The notes under the pieces are model-generated. The model did not search any database, had not been told where the DNA came from, and was given only the letters and a program-made list of their open reading frames with translations. A DNA stretch of 64,000 nt from Bradyrhizobiaceae bacterium (GTDB lineage Bacteria > Pseudomonadota > Alphaproteobacteria > Rhizobiales > Xanthobacteraceae), in the NCBI GenBank assembly GCA_947481685.1, contig CANKHA010000006.1:54491-118490 (forward strand). Direction: 5' to 3'. This document shows, piece after piece, positions 1 to 10,460 of the stretch. Each line of letters opens with the position of its first letter. Within the stretch, counting starts at the first letter, position 1. Both the position numbers and the translations under genes were made by a program.

Positions 1-1
1 C

Positions 2-454
2 AACACCACACCCACACCCATCGAACCCGGCCAGACATTCACCGGCGGCGGCCGTGCCGTCCACAAGATGATCCCGATGCCCAACACGGACGGAAACTTC
101 GGCCGTCTCGACGCGGTCAAGCTCACGGACCGCACGCAGGCCTGGTCCAAGCGCCAGTTTGCGCCGATGACCAGCGCGGTATTGCCGACGGCGGGCGGTA
201 TCGTTTTCGCGGGCGACATCGATCGCTGGTTTCGCGCCTATGATGACGAGACGGGCGACGTGCTCTGGCAAATTCGCACCAACAATGCGGTCAACGCATT
301 CCCGGTCAGCTACAGCGTCGGCGGCAAACAATATGTTGCCATCGCGGTCGGCAATGGTTCTTCGCAATTGCGCAACCTGAATACGCTGACGCCGCAGATC
401 AAAAACCCGGACGGCGGCTCGATGCTGTGGGTGTTCGCGCTGCCAAGCCCGTGA
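2..454 (+). CDS. PQQ-dependent alcohol/methanol-type dehydrogenase, C-terminal part (partial)
   Basis: The reading frame is open from the window edge, so only the last ~150 residues of a quinoprotein dehydrogenase are present. Such enzymes are periplasmic eight-bladed propellers that oxidise alcohols or sugars with PQQ and pass electrons to a cytochrome c. The visible part has the repeated propeller pattern: GGIVFAGDIDRWFRAYD, then ETGDVLW, then a QYVAIAVGNGS strand, and it ends with a MLWVFALP strand. The stop codon overlaps the ATG of a cytochrome c gene (TGATG), which is the usual electron-acceptor partner and supports the call. The substrate cannot be inferred from this fragment. Confidence 0.8.
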   Translation, partial: NTTPTPIEPGQTFTGGGRAVHKMIPMPNTDGNFGRLDAVKLTDRTQAWSKRQFAPMTSAVLPTAGGIVFAGDIDRWFRAYDDETGDVLWQIRTNNAVNAFPVSYSVGGKQYVAIAVGNGSSQLRNLNTLTPQIKNPDGGSMLWVFALPSP

Positions 455-864
455 TGCAGCGGGCAGGTATCCAAGTCATCGCCGGCATGCTTTGCATTCT
501 GGCTTCGCTCGAGGCGAGCGCGCAGACGCCGGGGCCTTCTTACACGCCTGCGCAGGCGGAGCGTGGGCAGGCAAGTTACGTGCATTCCTGCCAGGTCTGC
601 CATGGCTCCGCACTCGATAACGGCGATTTCGGCGGCGCACCGCTGAACGGCTCGTGGTTCCGGGAGCATTGGGGGAAGAGCGATGTCGGCGCCCTTTTTG
701 GTTATGTCGCCGCGACCATGCCACCCGACAATCCGGGAGGGCTGAACGATACGACTTATGCGGACATCCTCGCCTTCATCTTGCAGGGCAATGGCTATCC
801 GCCTGGCGGACAGGAACTACCAAGCGACCCCGGCGCGTTGCAGCGCATGACCCTCAGCCGATGA
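454..864 (+). CDS. Class I cytochrome c, periplasmic electron acceptor
   Basis: About 136 residues. An N-terminal signal peptide (hydrophobic stretch ending SLEASAQ) leads to a mature c-type cytochrome with a single haem site CQVCH and a downstream methionine-rich segment (AATMPPDNPG) that probably supplies the axial Met. I chose the ATG overlapping the stop of the preceding PQQ dehydrogenase because it gives translational coupling and a compact signal peptide; a GTG 27 bases upstream is also open. It probably takes electrons from the dehydrogenase. The next gene is convergent, so this is the end of the operon. Confidence 0.85.
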   Translation: MQRAGIQVIAGMLCILASLEASAQTPGPSYTPAQAERGQASYVHSCQVCHGSALDNGDFGGAPLNGSWFREHWGKSDVGALFGYVAATMPPDNPGGLNDTTYADILAFILQGNGYPPGGQELPSDPGALQRMTLSR

Positions 865-941
865 ACGGCCGGGTGGTGCCGGCACGAAGACATAACCGAC
901 GCCGTTGAAACGGTGCTCCTCTTTCCGCCGATGCTTACCCC

Positions 942-1604
942 TCACATGCCGCTGGCGATATTGATGTCCGCGCTTTCCAGAACAGGCTTTGAATAACCGT
1001 CAGCTGCGGCATTGATCATCGCCTGGCCAAGCCGTGCGGTTGTCGTCGCGATACCCGGAAACCGACGCACCAGCACGGACGAAAATGGACGGATCACTGC
1101 ATAGGCCGTCATGTACCAGCGCGTCTTTGAGACAACGCCGTGAAGTGGCTGGATGAAACCCGGGCGGAAGAAATATGTTGCTTTGAAGGGCAAGGCAGCA
1201 AGCGCGTCCTCGGTACGAGCCTTCACGCGCGACCACATCTGCCGACTGTCGCGGCTGGTCCCGGCACCGGTCACGTAGATGAAAGTCATTTTCGAATTGA
1301 GAGGGGCAAGCACGTTGGCGACCGCTAACGTGAGGTCGTAAGTGATCCGCGTATAGTCGGCCTCGGACATGCCGACCGAGGAGATACCCAAACAGAAGAA
1401 GCAGGCATCAAAACCCGAGAACCGGTCCGCAACCGCCTCAATCCCTGCCAGATCCGGAAGCACGATCTCGGAGAGCTTGGAGCTCTGTTGTCCCGACGTC
1501 GATCGGACGACCGACACAATCTCCGTAATGCGATCGTCGAGAAGGCATTCGCGCAGCACGCCCTGACCAACCATGCCGGTCGCGCCGAACATCAATATCT
1601 TCAT
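942..1604 (-). CDS. NAD(P)-binding Rossmann-fold protein, epimerase-like
   Basis: A 220-residue short, atypical SDR. The N-terminus has the dinucleotide-binding motif GATGMVGQG directly after strand 1 (MKILMFGATG), then an acidic residue after strand 2. The rest resembles the small NAD(P)H-binding or NmrA-like epimerase family; a segment FIYVTGAGTS occupies the place of the catalytic strand but lacks a clear YxxxK. A Shine-Dalgarno-like AAGGAA lies just before the ATG. It follows the cyclopropane fatty acid synthase gene by 52 bases on the same strand and may be co-transcribed. The substrate is unknown. Confidence 0.7.
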   Translation of the reverse strand: MKILMFGATGMVGQGVLRECLLDDRITEIVSVVRSTSGQQSSKLSEIVLPDLAGIEAVADRFSGFDACFFCLGISSVGMSEADYTRITYDLTLAVANVLAPLNSKMTFIYVTGAGTSRDSRQMWSRVKARTEDALAALPFKATYFFRPGFIQPLHGVVSKTRWYMTAYAVIRPFSSVLVRRFPGIATTTARLGQAMINAAADGYSKPVLESADINIASGM

Positions 1605-1656
1605 TGGAATTCCTTAGCTGTCGACCGCTCGCCCATCTCACTTCGGGACTGAACGC

Positions 1657-2877
1657 CTAGCCCTTGGCGTGCGCGGCGCGTTCCGCGTCGATCATGAAGT
1701 CGCGCGTGATCGGCACTGCGTCACGCGTCTTCGCCAGCAACAGCTGGAACACCATGTGCGAGCCGTGGAGGAATTCCAGTTCCACGGCCGAGAGATACCA
1801 CTCCCACATGCGGCAGAAGCGTTCGTCATAAATGCGCTTGGCCGCTTCGCGGTTGGCGGCAAAGCGCTTCCGCCAATGCTGGCACGTATAATAATAGTGC
1901 AGCCGCAGGACTTCGTTGTCGGCTACCCAAAGGCCGTTGCGCTCGGTGGCGGCGAACACTTCCGACAACGCCGGCACGTAGGCGCCGGGGAAAATATATT
2001 TGCGGATGAACGGCCCGGTGGTGCCGGGCACCGACATACGCCCGATGCAGTGGATGAAGGCGTAGCCGTCGTCCTTCAGCAAGTCGCGCACGGTCCAGAA
2101 ATATTCGTCGAAGTGGCCGATGCCGACATGTTCCATCATGCCGACCGAGACCACCCGGTCGAACTTGCCTCGCAGGTTGCGGTAATCGAGCTCGCGGAAG
2201 TCGATCAGGTCCGCGACGCCCGCTTCCTTCGCGCGCTCGCGCGAGACCTTGAGCTGCTCGGGCGAAACGTTGATTGCCGTCACATGCGCGCCGGTCTCGC
2301 GCGCGATATGGATGGCGAAGCCGCCCCAGCCTGAGCCGATTTCCGCGACCGTCATACCGGGCTTCAGTTGCAGCTTGGTGGTGGCGTGGATGAGCTTGTT
2401 CTGCTGCGCCTGGTCCAGCGTTTCGTTCTCGGGATCGCGGAAATAGGCGCAGGAATATTGCATCTGCTTGTCGAGGAAGAGTTGGTAGAGCTCGCTCGAC
2501 ACGTCGTAATGATGCCGTGCGTTTTTCGCCGCGGCTCCCACGGGATTGGCCTGGTGCCAGCGCCGCAGCGCACGCCAGATTTTCCGCATCACCCGCTGCG
2601 AGCCGTACGTGTAAAGCGCCTGGCGGTTGACCGAGAACAGCATCAGGAAATCATGGACGCTGCTGCCCTCTTCGAAGGTCAGCTTGCCGTCCATGTAGGC
2701 TTCGGCGGCGTAAAGCTCCGGGTTGGTGAAGAGCTTCTTTTCCAGTCCGGCGTCGTGCAGGCGAGTGGTTACCGCCGGGCCCGGCTCCTTGCCGCCGAAA
2801 ACGTGCCCCCCGGCGTCGTAGAAGCGCAGGCTGCCCTTCTTGATGAATTTCTCCAGCAAGTTCGAAAGCAGACGCAT
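1657..2877 (-). CDS. cfa: Cyclopropane-fatty-acyl-phospholipid synthase
   Basis: SAM-dependent enzyme that adds a methylene group across cis double bonds of membrane phospholipid acyl chains, usually at stationary phase or under acid stress. The 406-residue protein has an N-terminal lipid-binding region and a class I methyltransferase domain with SAM motif EIGSGWGGFAIHIA near residue 185, followed by the conserved MMEHVG, FDEYF and IFPGAYVP segments. The start at 2877 is preceded by GAAGGA about ten bases upstream; an in-frame start 24 codons further out has no such site. Divergent from the thiE-like gene, with which it shares a short promoter region; the epimerase-like gene follows. Confidence 0.92.
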   Translation of the reverse strand: MRLLSNLLEKFIKKGSLRFYDAGGHVFGGKEPGPAVTTRLHDAGLEKKLFTNPELYAAEAYMDGKLTFEEGSSVHDFLMLFSVNRQALYTYGSQRVMRKIWRALRRWHQANPVGAAAKNARHHYDVSSELYQLFLDKQMQYSCAYFRDPENETLDQAQQNKLIHATTKLQLKPGMTVAEIGSGWGGFAIHIARETGAHVTAINVSPEQLKVSRERAKEAGVADLIDFRELDYRNLRGKFDRVVSVGMMEHVGIGHFDEYFWTVRDLLKDDGYAFIHCIGRMSVPGTTGPFIRKYIFPGAYVPALSEVFAATERNGLWVADNEVLRLHYYYTCQHWRKRFAANREAAKRIYDERFCRMWEWYLSAVELEFLHGSHMVFQLLLAKTRDAVPITRDFMIDAERAAHAKG

Positions 2878-3002
2878 GGGGGAATTCCTTCGAAGGAACG
2901 GTAGCTTGACGCCGAAGCCAATGTGTAACCTTAGGGCTGGTATAGTCAAACTGCTGCCAGATTAGGGTATCATAAGCCTCATCTGCCGAATTTAAGGACA
3001 CC

Positions 3003-3650
3003 ATGGCCAAGAAACCGCAGCCCGAACCCGAACGCCCCGCCCCGCAGCTTTACCTCGTGACGCCGCCGGTCGCGGACGCCGAGGCTTTCGCGCACACGCT
3101 CAAAACCGCGCTGGGCGCGGCCGACATTGCCGCGGTCCTGCTGCGGCTGGCGCCGGGCGGCGAATCCGAACTGGTCGGCCGCATCAAGCATCTGGCCCTG
3201 GTCGCTGAGCAGGGGGGCGCGGCTCTGGTGCTGGACGGTCATGTCGATCTGGTCGGCCGCTCCGGCGCCGACGGCGCCCACCTCACCGGCATTCATGCGC
3301 TGCAAGACTCGATTGATCGCCTGAAACCGGCGCGGATCGTGGGCGCCGGCGGGATGACCACCCGCCACGACGCCATGCTCGCGGCGGAAGCGGATGCCGA
3401 TTATATTTTGTTCGGGGAGCCCGATCTCAACGGCGAACGGCCGAGCCTGAGCGCCATCGAGGAGCGCGTGTCGTGGTGGGCGGAGGTTTTCGAATTGCCC
3501 TGCGTCGGTTACGCGAGCAGCCTTGATGAAGTTGCTGCCTTGACGGCAGCGGGCGCGGATTTTGTTGCCGTGGATTTCGTCTGGGACGATCCTGTCACAG
3601 CCGTTGCCAATGCAGCGCACCGGCTGAAGCGAATGGAAGCCGCGAAATGA
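3003..3650 (+). CDS. ThiE/TenI-family protein (thiamine phosphate synthase-like)
   Basis: A 215-residue TIM-barrel protein. It has LYLVTPP at the first strand, ALVLDGHVDLV in the place of the nucleotide-binding DxxDLA region, DGAHLTG corresponding to the ThiE DGVHLG signature, and VGAGGMTTRHDAM and ADYILFGEP for the next strands. ThiE joins HMP-PP and thiazole phosphate; TenI-like relatives lost this activity, and several canonical ThiE residues are altered here, so biosynthetic activity is not assured. RBS AAGGA precedes the ATG. The stop overlaps the start of the Sel1 gene (ATGA), which indicates coupling. Confidence 0.75.
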   Translation: MAKKPQPEPERPAPQLYLVTPPVADAEAFAHTLKTALGAADIAAVLLRLAPGGESELVGRIKHLALVAEQGGAALVLDGHVDLVGRSGADGAHLTGIHALQDSIDRLKPARIVGAGGMTTRHDAMLAAEADADYILFGEPDLNGERPSLSAIEERVSWWAEVFELPCVGYASSLDEVAALTAAGADFVAVDFVWDDPVTAVANAAHRLKRMEAAK

Positions 3651-4633
3651 GCCCGCGCATTTTCGTTGTCTTGCTCAGTGCGATGCTTGCAACCTCCGTG
3701 CAAGCACAGACATCCAAACAACCCGCCAAGCCTGCAGCGACAACCCCTGCGACGCCGGCACAGCCCGCGCAGATCGCACCGGATGGCGACGCGGCCTATG
3801 GCGCCTATCAACGTGGAAACTATCTCACTGCGTTGATCGAAGCCCAGAAGCGGATGGAGCAAAACAACGATCCGAAGGCCATGACGCTGCTCGCGGAGTT
3901 ATATGCCAATGGTTTCGGCGTTCCGCAGAACGAGGCCAAAGCCATCGAGCTTTATAAAAGCGCTGCCGATCGCGGCGACCGCGAGGCTATGTTCCAGCTT
4001 GGCCTGATGCGCTTTGCCGGACGCGGCGGAAAACGCGATCCGGACGAAGCCGCAAAATTGTTTGCGGCGGCGGCCAAGCTCGGAAGCCCGGCGGCGGCCT
4101 ATAATCTCGCGCTGCTCTATCTTGAAGGTCAGGTCTTCCCGCAGGATTTCACCCGCGCTGCGGAGCTGTTCAGGACGTCCGCAGGAGCCGGAAATCCCGA
4201 GGCGCAATACGCGCTCGCCACGCTCTACAAGGAAGGCCGCGGCGTCGAGAAAAATCCGGGCGAAGCGGCGCGCTGGCTCGCGGCTGCGACGATCGCTGGC
4301 ATCAAGGATGCCGAAGTCGAATATGCGATCGCGCTGTTCAACGGCACCGGCGTTGCCAAGGATGAAACGAAGGCCGCGGAGATTTTTCTCAAATCCGCGC
4401 GGCAGGGAAATCCGATTTCGCAAAACCGGCTGGCCCATATCCTGTTTCGCGGGCGGGGTATGCCGGTCGATCAGGTGCAGGCCGCAACGTGGCATCTGGT
4501 TGCCAAGGCCCAGGGCAACGGAGACCCCGCACTCGATGAACTGGTCTCCAAGCTGTCGCCGGAAGACAAGGCTTCCGCCGACAAAGGCGCCAAGCCCTGG
4601 CTCGATTTTCTGGCCAATCGCGGCTCCAACTGA
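3647..4633 (+). CDS. Secreted Sel1-repeat protein
   Basis: A 328-residue protein with a signal peptide (cleavage probably after SVQAQ), a short Ala/Pro/Thr-rich linker and then about six Sel1-like repeats of ~36 residues, seen as ALAELYANGFGVPQNE, QLGLMRFAGRGGKRDP, NLALLYLEGQVFP, ALATLYKEGRGVEKNP, AIALFNGTGVAKDE and RLAHILFRGRGMP. Sel1 repeats form superhelical scaffolds for protein-protein contacts; periplasmic members often act in envelope regulation. It starts inside the stop codon of the preceding gene. The partner is unknown. Confidence 0.85.
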   Translation: MSPRIFVVLLSAMLATSVQAQTSKQPAKPAATTPATPAQPAQIAPDGDAAYGAYQRGNYLTALIEAQKRMEQNNDPKAMTLLAELYANGFGVPQNEAKAIELYKSAADRGDREAMFQLGLMRFAGRGGKRDPDEAAKLFAAAAKLGSPAAAYNLALLYLEGQVFPQDFTRAAELFRTSAGAGNPEAQYALATLYKEGRGVEKNPGEAARWLAAATIAGIKDAEVEYAIALFNGTGVAKDETKAAEIFLKSARQGNPISQNRLAHILFRGRGMPVDQVQAATWHLVAKAQGNGDPALDELVSKLSPEDKASADKGAKPWLDFLANRGSN

Positions 4634-4718
4634 TTTTACCTTCCAGTTCGGAGAGGGTGGCCTCGCGGCGTCGGGACGTGTAAGCAACCTGCCTGCCTAA
4701 CAAGAAATCCAAAGCCTC

Positions 4719-5510
4719 ATGCTCCACTCCGCCCTGCTCAATGTCATGGTCAAAGCCGCGCGTCTTGCGGGCCGCAGGCTCAAGCGCGACTTCGGCGAAG
4801 TCGAGCATCTGCAGGTTTCGCTCAAGGGCCCGGCCAATTTCGTGACCGCCGCGGACCGCAAGGCCGAGGAAATCCTGCGTGAAGAGCTGGCCAAGGCGCG
4901 GCCTGGCTACGGCTTCATTGGTGAAGAAAGCGGCAAGCACGAAGGCAGCGACGCTACGCATCTCTGGATCGTCGATCCGCTCGATGGAACCACCAATTTC
5001 CTGCACGGCATTCCGCAGTTTGCCATCTCGATCGCGCTGGAACGCGACGGCGTGATTGTCGCGGGCCTGGTCTACAACCCGGCCACGGATGACATGTATT
5101 TGGCCGAGCGCGGCAAAGGGGCTTTCCTCAACGATACGCGGCTGCGCGTTGCCGGACGCAAACGGCTCGCGGACAGCGTCGTCGCCTGCGGTCTTCCCCA
5201 TATCGGCCGCGGCGACCTGGAGTTGAATCGCCGGGAAATGGTGGTGGTGCAGGAAAAGGTCGCCGGCTTGCGCCGCTTCGGTTCCGCCGCGCTCGATCTT
5301 GCCTTTATCTCCTCAGGGCGCTTCGACGGCTATTGGGAACGCGGTTTGTCGTCCTGGGACATGGCTGCCGGTATCCTGCTGGTGCGTGAGGCAGGCGGCT
5401 ATGTCACAGATCTGCAAGGTAAAGACGCCATGCTGCAGACGGGTGACATCATTGCAGGCAACGAAACGATCCATCGCGACCTGTTAAGCGTCCTGCGGTC
5501 CGCCGGTTAA
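4719..5510 (+). CDS. suhB: Inositol monophosphatase family protein (SuhB-like)
   Basis: 263 residues, normal family length. The Mg-dependent phosphatase signatures are intact: FVTAADRKAEE, then GEES near residue 68, DPLDGTTNF (residues 87-95) and the C-terminal WDMAAG with the last metal Asp. These enzymes hydrolyse inositol-1-phosphate and related sugar phosphates; in some bacteria SuhB also binds RNA polymerase antitermination complexes. It lies downstream of the Sel1 gene by 85 bases and upstream of the MotA-like gene. The exact substrate cannot be told from sequence. Confidence 0.88.
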   Translation: MLHSALLNVMVKAARLAGRRLKRDFGEVEHLQVSLKGPANFVTAADRKAEEILREELAKARPGYGFIGEESGKHEGSDATHLWIVDPLDGTTNFLHGIPQFAISIALERDGVIVAGLVYNPATDDMYLAERGKGAFLNDTRLRVAGRKRLADSVVACGLPHIGRGDLELNRREMVVVQEKVAGLRRFGSAALDLAFISSGRFDGYWERGLSSWDMAAGILLVREAGGYVTDLQGKDAMLQTGDIIAGNETIHRDLLSVLRSAG

Positions 5511-5622
5511 CTCTGCAAAGATTAATTCCGCCACGATTTGACGGTTTTTAGCCGTAGCACGGCAACCGTGTTGTTTTCTTTCGCCCAGCCTGTGCCATAT
5601 TAGGGCCAGCTGTCGCATTGAT

Positions 5623-6606
5623 ATGGCGAGCATGGCCCAAGACTCTGAACTGCTGAAGCTTTCGTCACCGCGCATCTTTTTGGTGCGCATGCTTGTATTC
5701 TTGATCCTCTGCGCCCTGCTGGTGGTGGTGCTCTACAAGCAGATCTGGGTCGCCTTCCTCGCCAATCCGGGACTCAATGCGGTGATCTGCGGCGTGCTGC
5801 TGGTGGGCGTCCTGCTCGCCTTCCGCCAGGTCATCCGGCTCTATCCCGAAGTTTCCTGGGTCAACAGTTTTCGCATCGCCGATCCCGGCCTCGCCGTGAA
5901 CCGCCCGCCGGTCCTGCTCGCGCCGATGGCCACTATCCTCGGCGACCGCGTCGGCCGCATGGCGATGTCATCGCAATTGATGCGCGGCATCCTGGACTCG
6001 ATTGCGACGCGTCTCGATGAAGCGCGCGACATCTCGCGCTACATGACAGGCCTGCTGGTTTTCCTCGGACTGCTCGGCACCTTCTGGGGCCTGATCGAAA
6101 CCGTGGGTTCCGTCGGGCGCGTGATCCAGGGCCTCAGCATCGACGGCGACGCCGGCTCGATGCTCGACACATTGAAGGAAGGCCTTGCCGCGCCATTGAG
6201 CGGCATGGGCATTTCATTCTCCTCCTCCCTGTTTGGTCTCGCCGGCTCCCTCGTTCTCGGCTTCCTCGATCTGCAAATGAGCCAGGCGCAGAACCGTTTC
6301 TACACCGACCTGGAAGATTGGCTCTCGACCAGCGTACAGGACCTTTCGACCGAGCTCGGCGTGCAGGGCAATAATGGCGAAGTCCGCAGCGCCATCGACA
6401 AACTGCGCGATGCCGTTGCCGAAGCGGGTTCCGGCAAAGCCGCAACCGCCGCGATGGCCAATCTCGCCGAAGCGATCCAGGGCCTTGTTCATCACATGCG
6501 CACCGAACAGCAGATGATCCGCGACTGGGTGGAATCCCAGGCGGAGCAGCATCGCGATATCCGCAAGCTGCTGGAGACGCTGGTGCGCGAGAACGTGCGC
6601 AAATAG
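5623..6606 (+). CDS. MotA/TolQ/ExbB-type proton channel protein
   Basis: A 327-residue membrane protein with an N-terminal pair of transmembrane helices (roughly residues 17-38 and 46-66), a cytoplasmic loop, and a second pair (roughly 140-160 and 185-210) containing the family-typical TGLLVFLGLLGTFWGLI and PLSGMGISFSSSLFGLAGSL. The cytoplasmic C-terminus is helical. It is followed after two bases by an OmpA/MotB-like partner, so together they probably form a proton-driven stator-like complex spanning the envelope. No flagellar genes are nearby, which argues against a flagellar motor role. Two ATGs (5623, 5632) are possible starts. Confidence 0.8.
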   Translation: MASMAQDSELLKLSSPRIFLVRMLVFLILCALLVVVLYKQIWVAFLANPGLNAVICGVLLVGVLLAFRQVIRLYPEVSWVNSFRIADPGLAVNRPPVLLAPMATILGDRVGRMAMSSQLMRGILDSIATRLDEARDISRYMTGLLVFLGLLGTFWGLIETVGSVGRVIQGLSIDGDAGSMLDTLKEGLAAPLSGMGISFSSSLFGLAGSLVLGFLDLQMSQAQNRFYTDLEDWLSTSVQDLSTELGVQGNNGEVRSAIDKLRDAVAEAGSGKAATAAMANLAEAIQGLVHHMRTEQQMIRDWVESQAEQHRDIRKLLETLVRENVRK

Positions 6607-6608
6607 GC

Positions 6609-7634
6609 ATGGCACTGGCTCGCAGATCGCGCGGTGATCCCGGCATGAATTACTGGCCGGGCTTCGTCGATGCGTTATCGACGTTGATCCTGAGCGTGGT
6701 GTTCCTGCTCTCGGTCTTCGTCATCGTGCAGTTTTATCTGGCGCAGGAAGTCAGCGGCAAAGACACCGCGCTGCAACGCCTCAACGCACAGATCGCCCAG
6801 CTCACCAACCTGCTGTCGCTGGAAAAGTCCGGTGCCGTCGATCTCGAGCAGCAACTCGCGCAAATGCGCGCCGGCCTCGCCACCGCCGAAAACGAACGCG
6901 ACCGCCTGAAGGGTTTGGCGGATAGCGCAAGTGGGGCCGCGGCAGCGCAAGGCCAGGTCAGCCAGCTGAGCACTGAGCTCGATACGCAAAAATCGTTGTC
7001 GGCGCGCGCGCTGGCGCAAGTCGAGGCGCTCAATCAGCAGATTGCAGCGCTGCGCCGCCAGCTCGGCGCACTGGAATCGGCGCTCGATGTCTCCGATCAG
7101 CGCGAGAAGGAATCCCAAACGCGCCTCGCCGAGCTTGGCCAGCGGCTCAACGTCGCACTGGCGCAACGGGTGCAGGAACTGTCGCGTTTCCGCTCGGACT
7201 TCTTCGGCCGGCTGCGCACCATCCTCGGCAATCGTCAGGATGTGCGCATCGTCGGCGACCGTTTCGTCTTCCAGTCTGAGGTTTTCTTCGACGCCAGTCA
7301 GGCGCTGTTGAAGCCGGAGGGCATGTCCGAACTCGACACGGTTGCGGGCGCCTTGCTTGAACTCGAAAAGCAAATCCCGACGGACATCGCCTGGGTCATG
7401 CGCGTGGACGGTCATACCGACGCAAGGCCGATCTTCACCGCGCAATTCCGCTCCAACTGGGATCTCTCCGCCGCGCGCGCGATCTCGGTGGTGCAGTATC
7501 TGGTCAGCAAGGGCGTCTCGCCGCAGCATCTGGTCGCCGCCGGCTTTGGCGAATTCCAGCCGCTCGATACCGCCGCAAGCGAAGCCGCCTATAGCCGCAA
7601 CCGGCGCATCGAACTGAAGCTGACGGAGCGGTGA
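6609..7634 (+). CDS. OmpA/MotB-like peptidoglycan-binding partner protein
   Basis: A 341-residue protein with one N-terminal transmembrane helix (about residues 20-42, beginning NYWPGFVDALSTLIL) whose Asp sits where MotB and ExbD carry the proton-binding Asp. A long coiled coil (about 45-185) follows, then a C-terminal OmpA domain with VDGHTDARPI and YSRNRRIELKL, which binds peptidoglycan. The tight linkage to the MotA/ExbB-like gene indicates a two-component energised complex anchored to the cell wall. Its stop overlaps the GTG start of the next gene. The biological output is unknown. Confidence 0.82.
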   Translation: MALARRSRGDPGMNYWPGFVDALSTLILSVVFLLSVFVIVQFYLAQEVSGKDTALQRLNAQIAQLTNLLSLEKSGAVDLEQQLAQMRAGLATAENERDRLKGLADSASGAAAAQGQVSQLSTELDTQKSLSARALAQVEALNQQIAALRRQLGALESALDVSDQREKESQTRLAELGQRLNVALAQRVQELSRFRSDFFGRLRTILGNRQDVRIVGDRFVFQSEVFFDASQALLKPEGMSELDTVAGALLELEKQIPTDIAWVMRVDGHTDARPIFTAQFRSNWDLSAARAISVVQYLVSKGVSPQHLVAAGFGEFQPLDTAASEAAYSRNRRIELKLTER

Positions 7635-8083
7635 GCGCCGAGGCCCCGAGGCTTCGCCCTTACACTGCCGCGGACGAAGACGCGGCCATCGCGCTCTGGC
7701 TGCGGACCTGGCAGCAAACCTATCCCGACATCGATTTTGCCGCGCGGCTCGACTGGTGGCGCACCCGCTGGCGCGACGAACTGGTTGCACGGACGAAGAT
7801 CACGGTGACGGAAAACTCAGGCCTCATGACAGGCTTTGTCACCGTCGATCCAGCCACGCTCTATCTCGATCAGATCGTGGTGGCGCCCGAAGCCTGGGGC
7901 ACCGGGACGGCGGAAGCGCTGGTGGACGAAGCACGCCGCATTTCACCGCGCGGTCTGGACTTGCAAGTAAACCAGGACAACACGCGCGCCATCCGCTTCT
8001 ATGAGAAGCAGGGTTTCACCATCACCGGCGAAGACAAGAACTCGTCAGGACGGCTGACGTACTGGATGCAATGGCGGCCATAA
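7631..8083 (+). CDS. GNAT-family N-acetyltransferase
   Basis: 150 residues. The GNAT fold is visible from N-terminal LRPYTAADEDAAIALW through the acetyl-CoA pyrophosphate-binding motif A, VAPEAWGTGTAEAL (a variant R/QxxGxG/A), to motif B, NQDNTRAIRFYEKQGF. The acceptor substrate is not predictable. The GTG start overlaps the stop of the OmpA-like gene (GTGA), so it is likely translated with that operon. The stop is immediately followed by an array of three hairpins. Confidence 0.85.
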   Translation: MSAEAPRLRPYTAADEDAAIALWLRTWQQTYPDIDFAARLDWWRTRWRDELVARTKITVTENSGLMTGFVTVDPATLYLDQIVVAPEAWGTGTAEALVDEARRISPRGLDLQVNQDNTRAIRFYEKQGFTITGEDKNSSGRLTYWMQWRP

Positions 8084-8184
8084 GCGCACCTGTTTACGGG
8101 AAGCGCATTACGAAAATAGCGCACCCGCTTGCGGGAAGCGCGTTACGAAAAAAGCTCACCCGCTTGCGGGAAGAGCTAAAAAAA

Positions 8185-8188
<4 letters not shown>
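8084..8188. repeat. Three tandem 35-bp hairpin units between convergent genes
   Basis: Three near-identical units start at 8084, 8119 and 8154 (period exactly 35). Each unit can fold as a 4-bp outer stem, an inner 5-bp stem and a TT loop: CCCGC-TT-GCGGG flanked by GCGC/GCGC in unit 2. Unit 3 has GCTC/GAGC in the outer stem, a paired change, and unit 1 has CCTGT/ACGGG, which still pairs with one G-U. A-rich tails follow each. The array fills the gap between the GNAT gene and the convergent ABC exporter, so a bidirectional terminator is the simplest role. Confidence 0.75.
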
Positions 8189-9966
<1,778 letters not shown>

Positions 9967-10013
9967 TGCGTCACAAAACCCTCAACCCGGCCTTTGGCAG
10001 CCGGGCGGACAAT

Positions 10014-10031
10014 GCCCCGCCCGGGCGGGGC
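10014..10031. repeat. 18-bp perfect GC-only palindrome in the exporter/rpmE intergenic region
   Basis: GCCCCGCCCGGGCGGGGC is self-complementary over all 18 bases. It lies between the divergent ABC exporter and rpmE genes, and a second dyad (CCCGGC/GCCGGG around 9986-10004) is adjacent. It may be an operator or part of a structured leader. No family is recognised. Confidence 0.45.
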
Positions 10032-10150
10032 TGGCAATCAGACCGGGGTAGCGGCTTGTTTCAGCCACCGGGCTGGGTTATAGAGCGGCCAATTCCAGCG
10101 AGACACGGACGAAAAACAGCGCGATTTCAAGGACGCGCGGGAGCAAAGCT

Positions 10151-10378
10151 ATGAAGGCCGATACCCATCCGAAGTACCATTCCGTCAAGATCGTTATGAC
10201 CGATGGAACCGATTTCACCACCCGGACGACTTGGGGCAACCCGGGCGACACGATGCAGCTCGACATCGACCCGAAGTCGCATCCGGCCTGGACCGGCGGT
10301 AGCCAGCAGCTGCTCGACCGTGGCGGGCGCCTCTCGCGCTTCCAGAGGAAGTTCGCCGGCATCGGCGAGCGCAAGTAA
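10151..10378 (+). CDS. rpmE: 50S ribosomal protein L31
   Basis: 75 residues, matching L31: [12 protein letters not shown] at the N-terminus, the TRTTWGNPG segment, SHPAWTG, and a basic C-terminus [11 protein letters not shown]. No cysteine is present, so this is the zinc-free form, as is common in this bacterial group. The coding region is followed by a strong intrinsic terminator, so it is probably a single-gene transcript. It is divergent from the ABC exporter. Confidence 0.95.
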   Translation: MKADTHPKYHSVKIVMTDGTDFTTRTTWGNPGDTMQLDIDPKSHPAWTGGSQQLLDRGGRLSRFQRKFAGIGERK

Positions 10379-10404
10379 GCGCAAGATACGACAAGATACG
10401 GAAT

Positions 10405-10436
10405 ACAAAAAACCCCGCTTCCGCGGGTTTTTTTCG
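10405..10436 (+). terminator. Rho-independent terminator of rpmE
   Basis: An A-run, then stem CCCGC-TTCC-GCGGG and a run of seven T residues, 30 bases after the rpmE stop. The A-run and T-run extend the stem and would also serve the opposite strand, where the convergent rcdA gene ends. Confidence 0.9.
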
Positions 10437-10460
10437 TTTCGGACGATAATTCGTTGGTTG

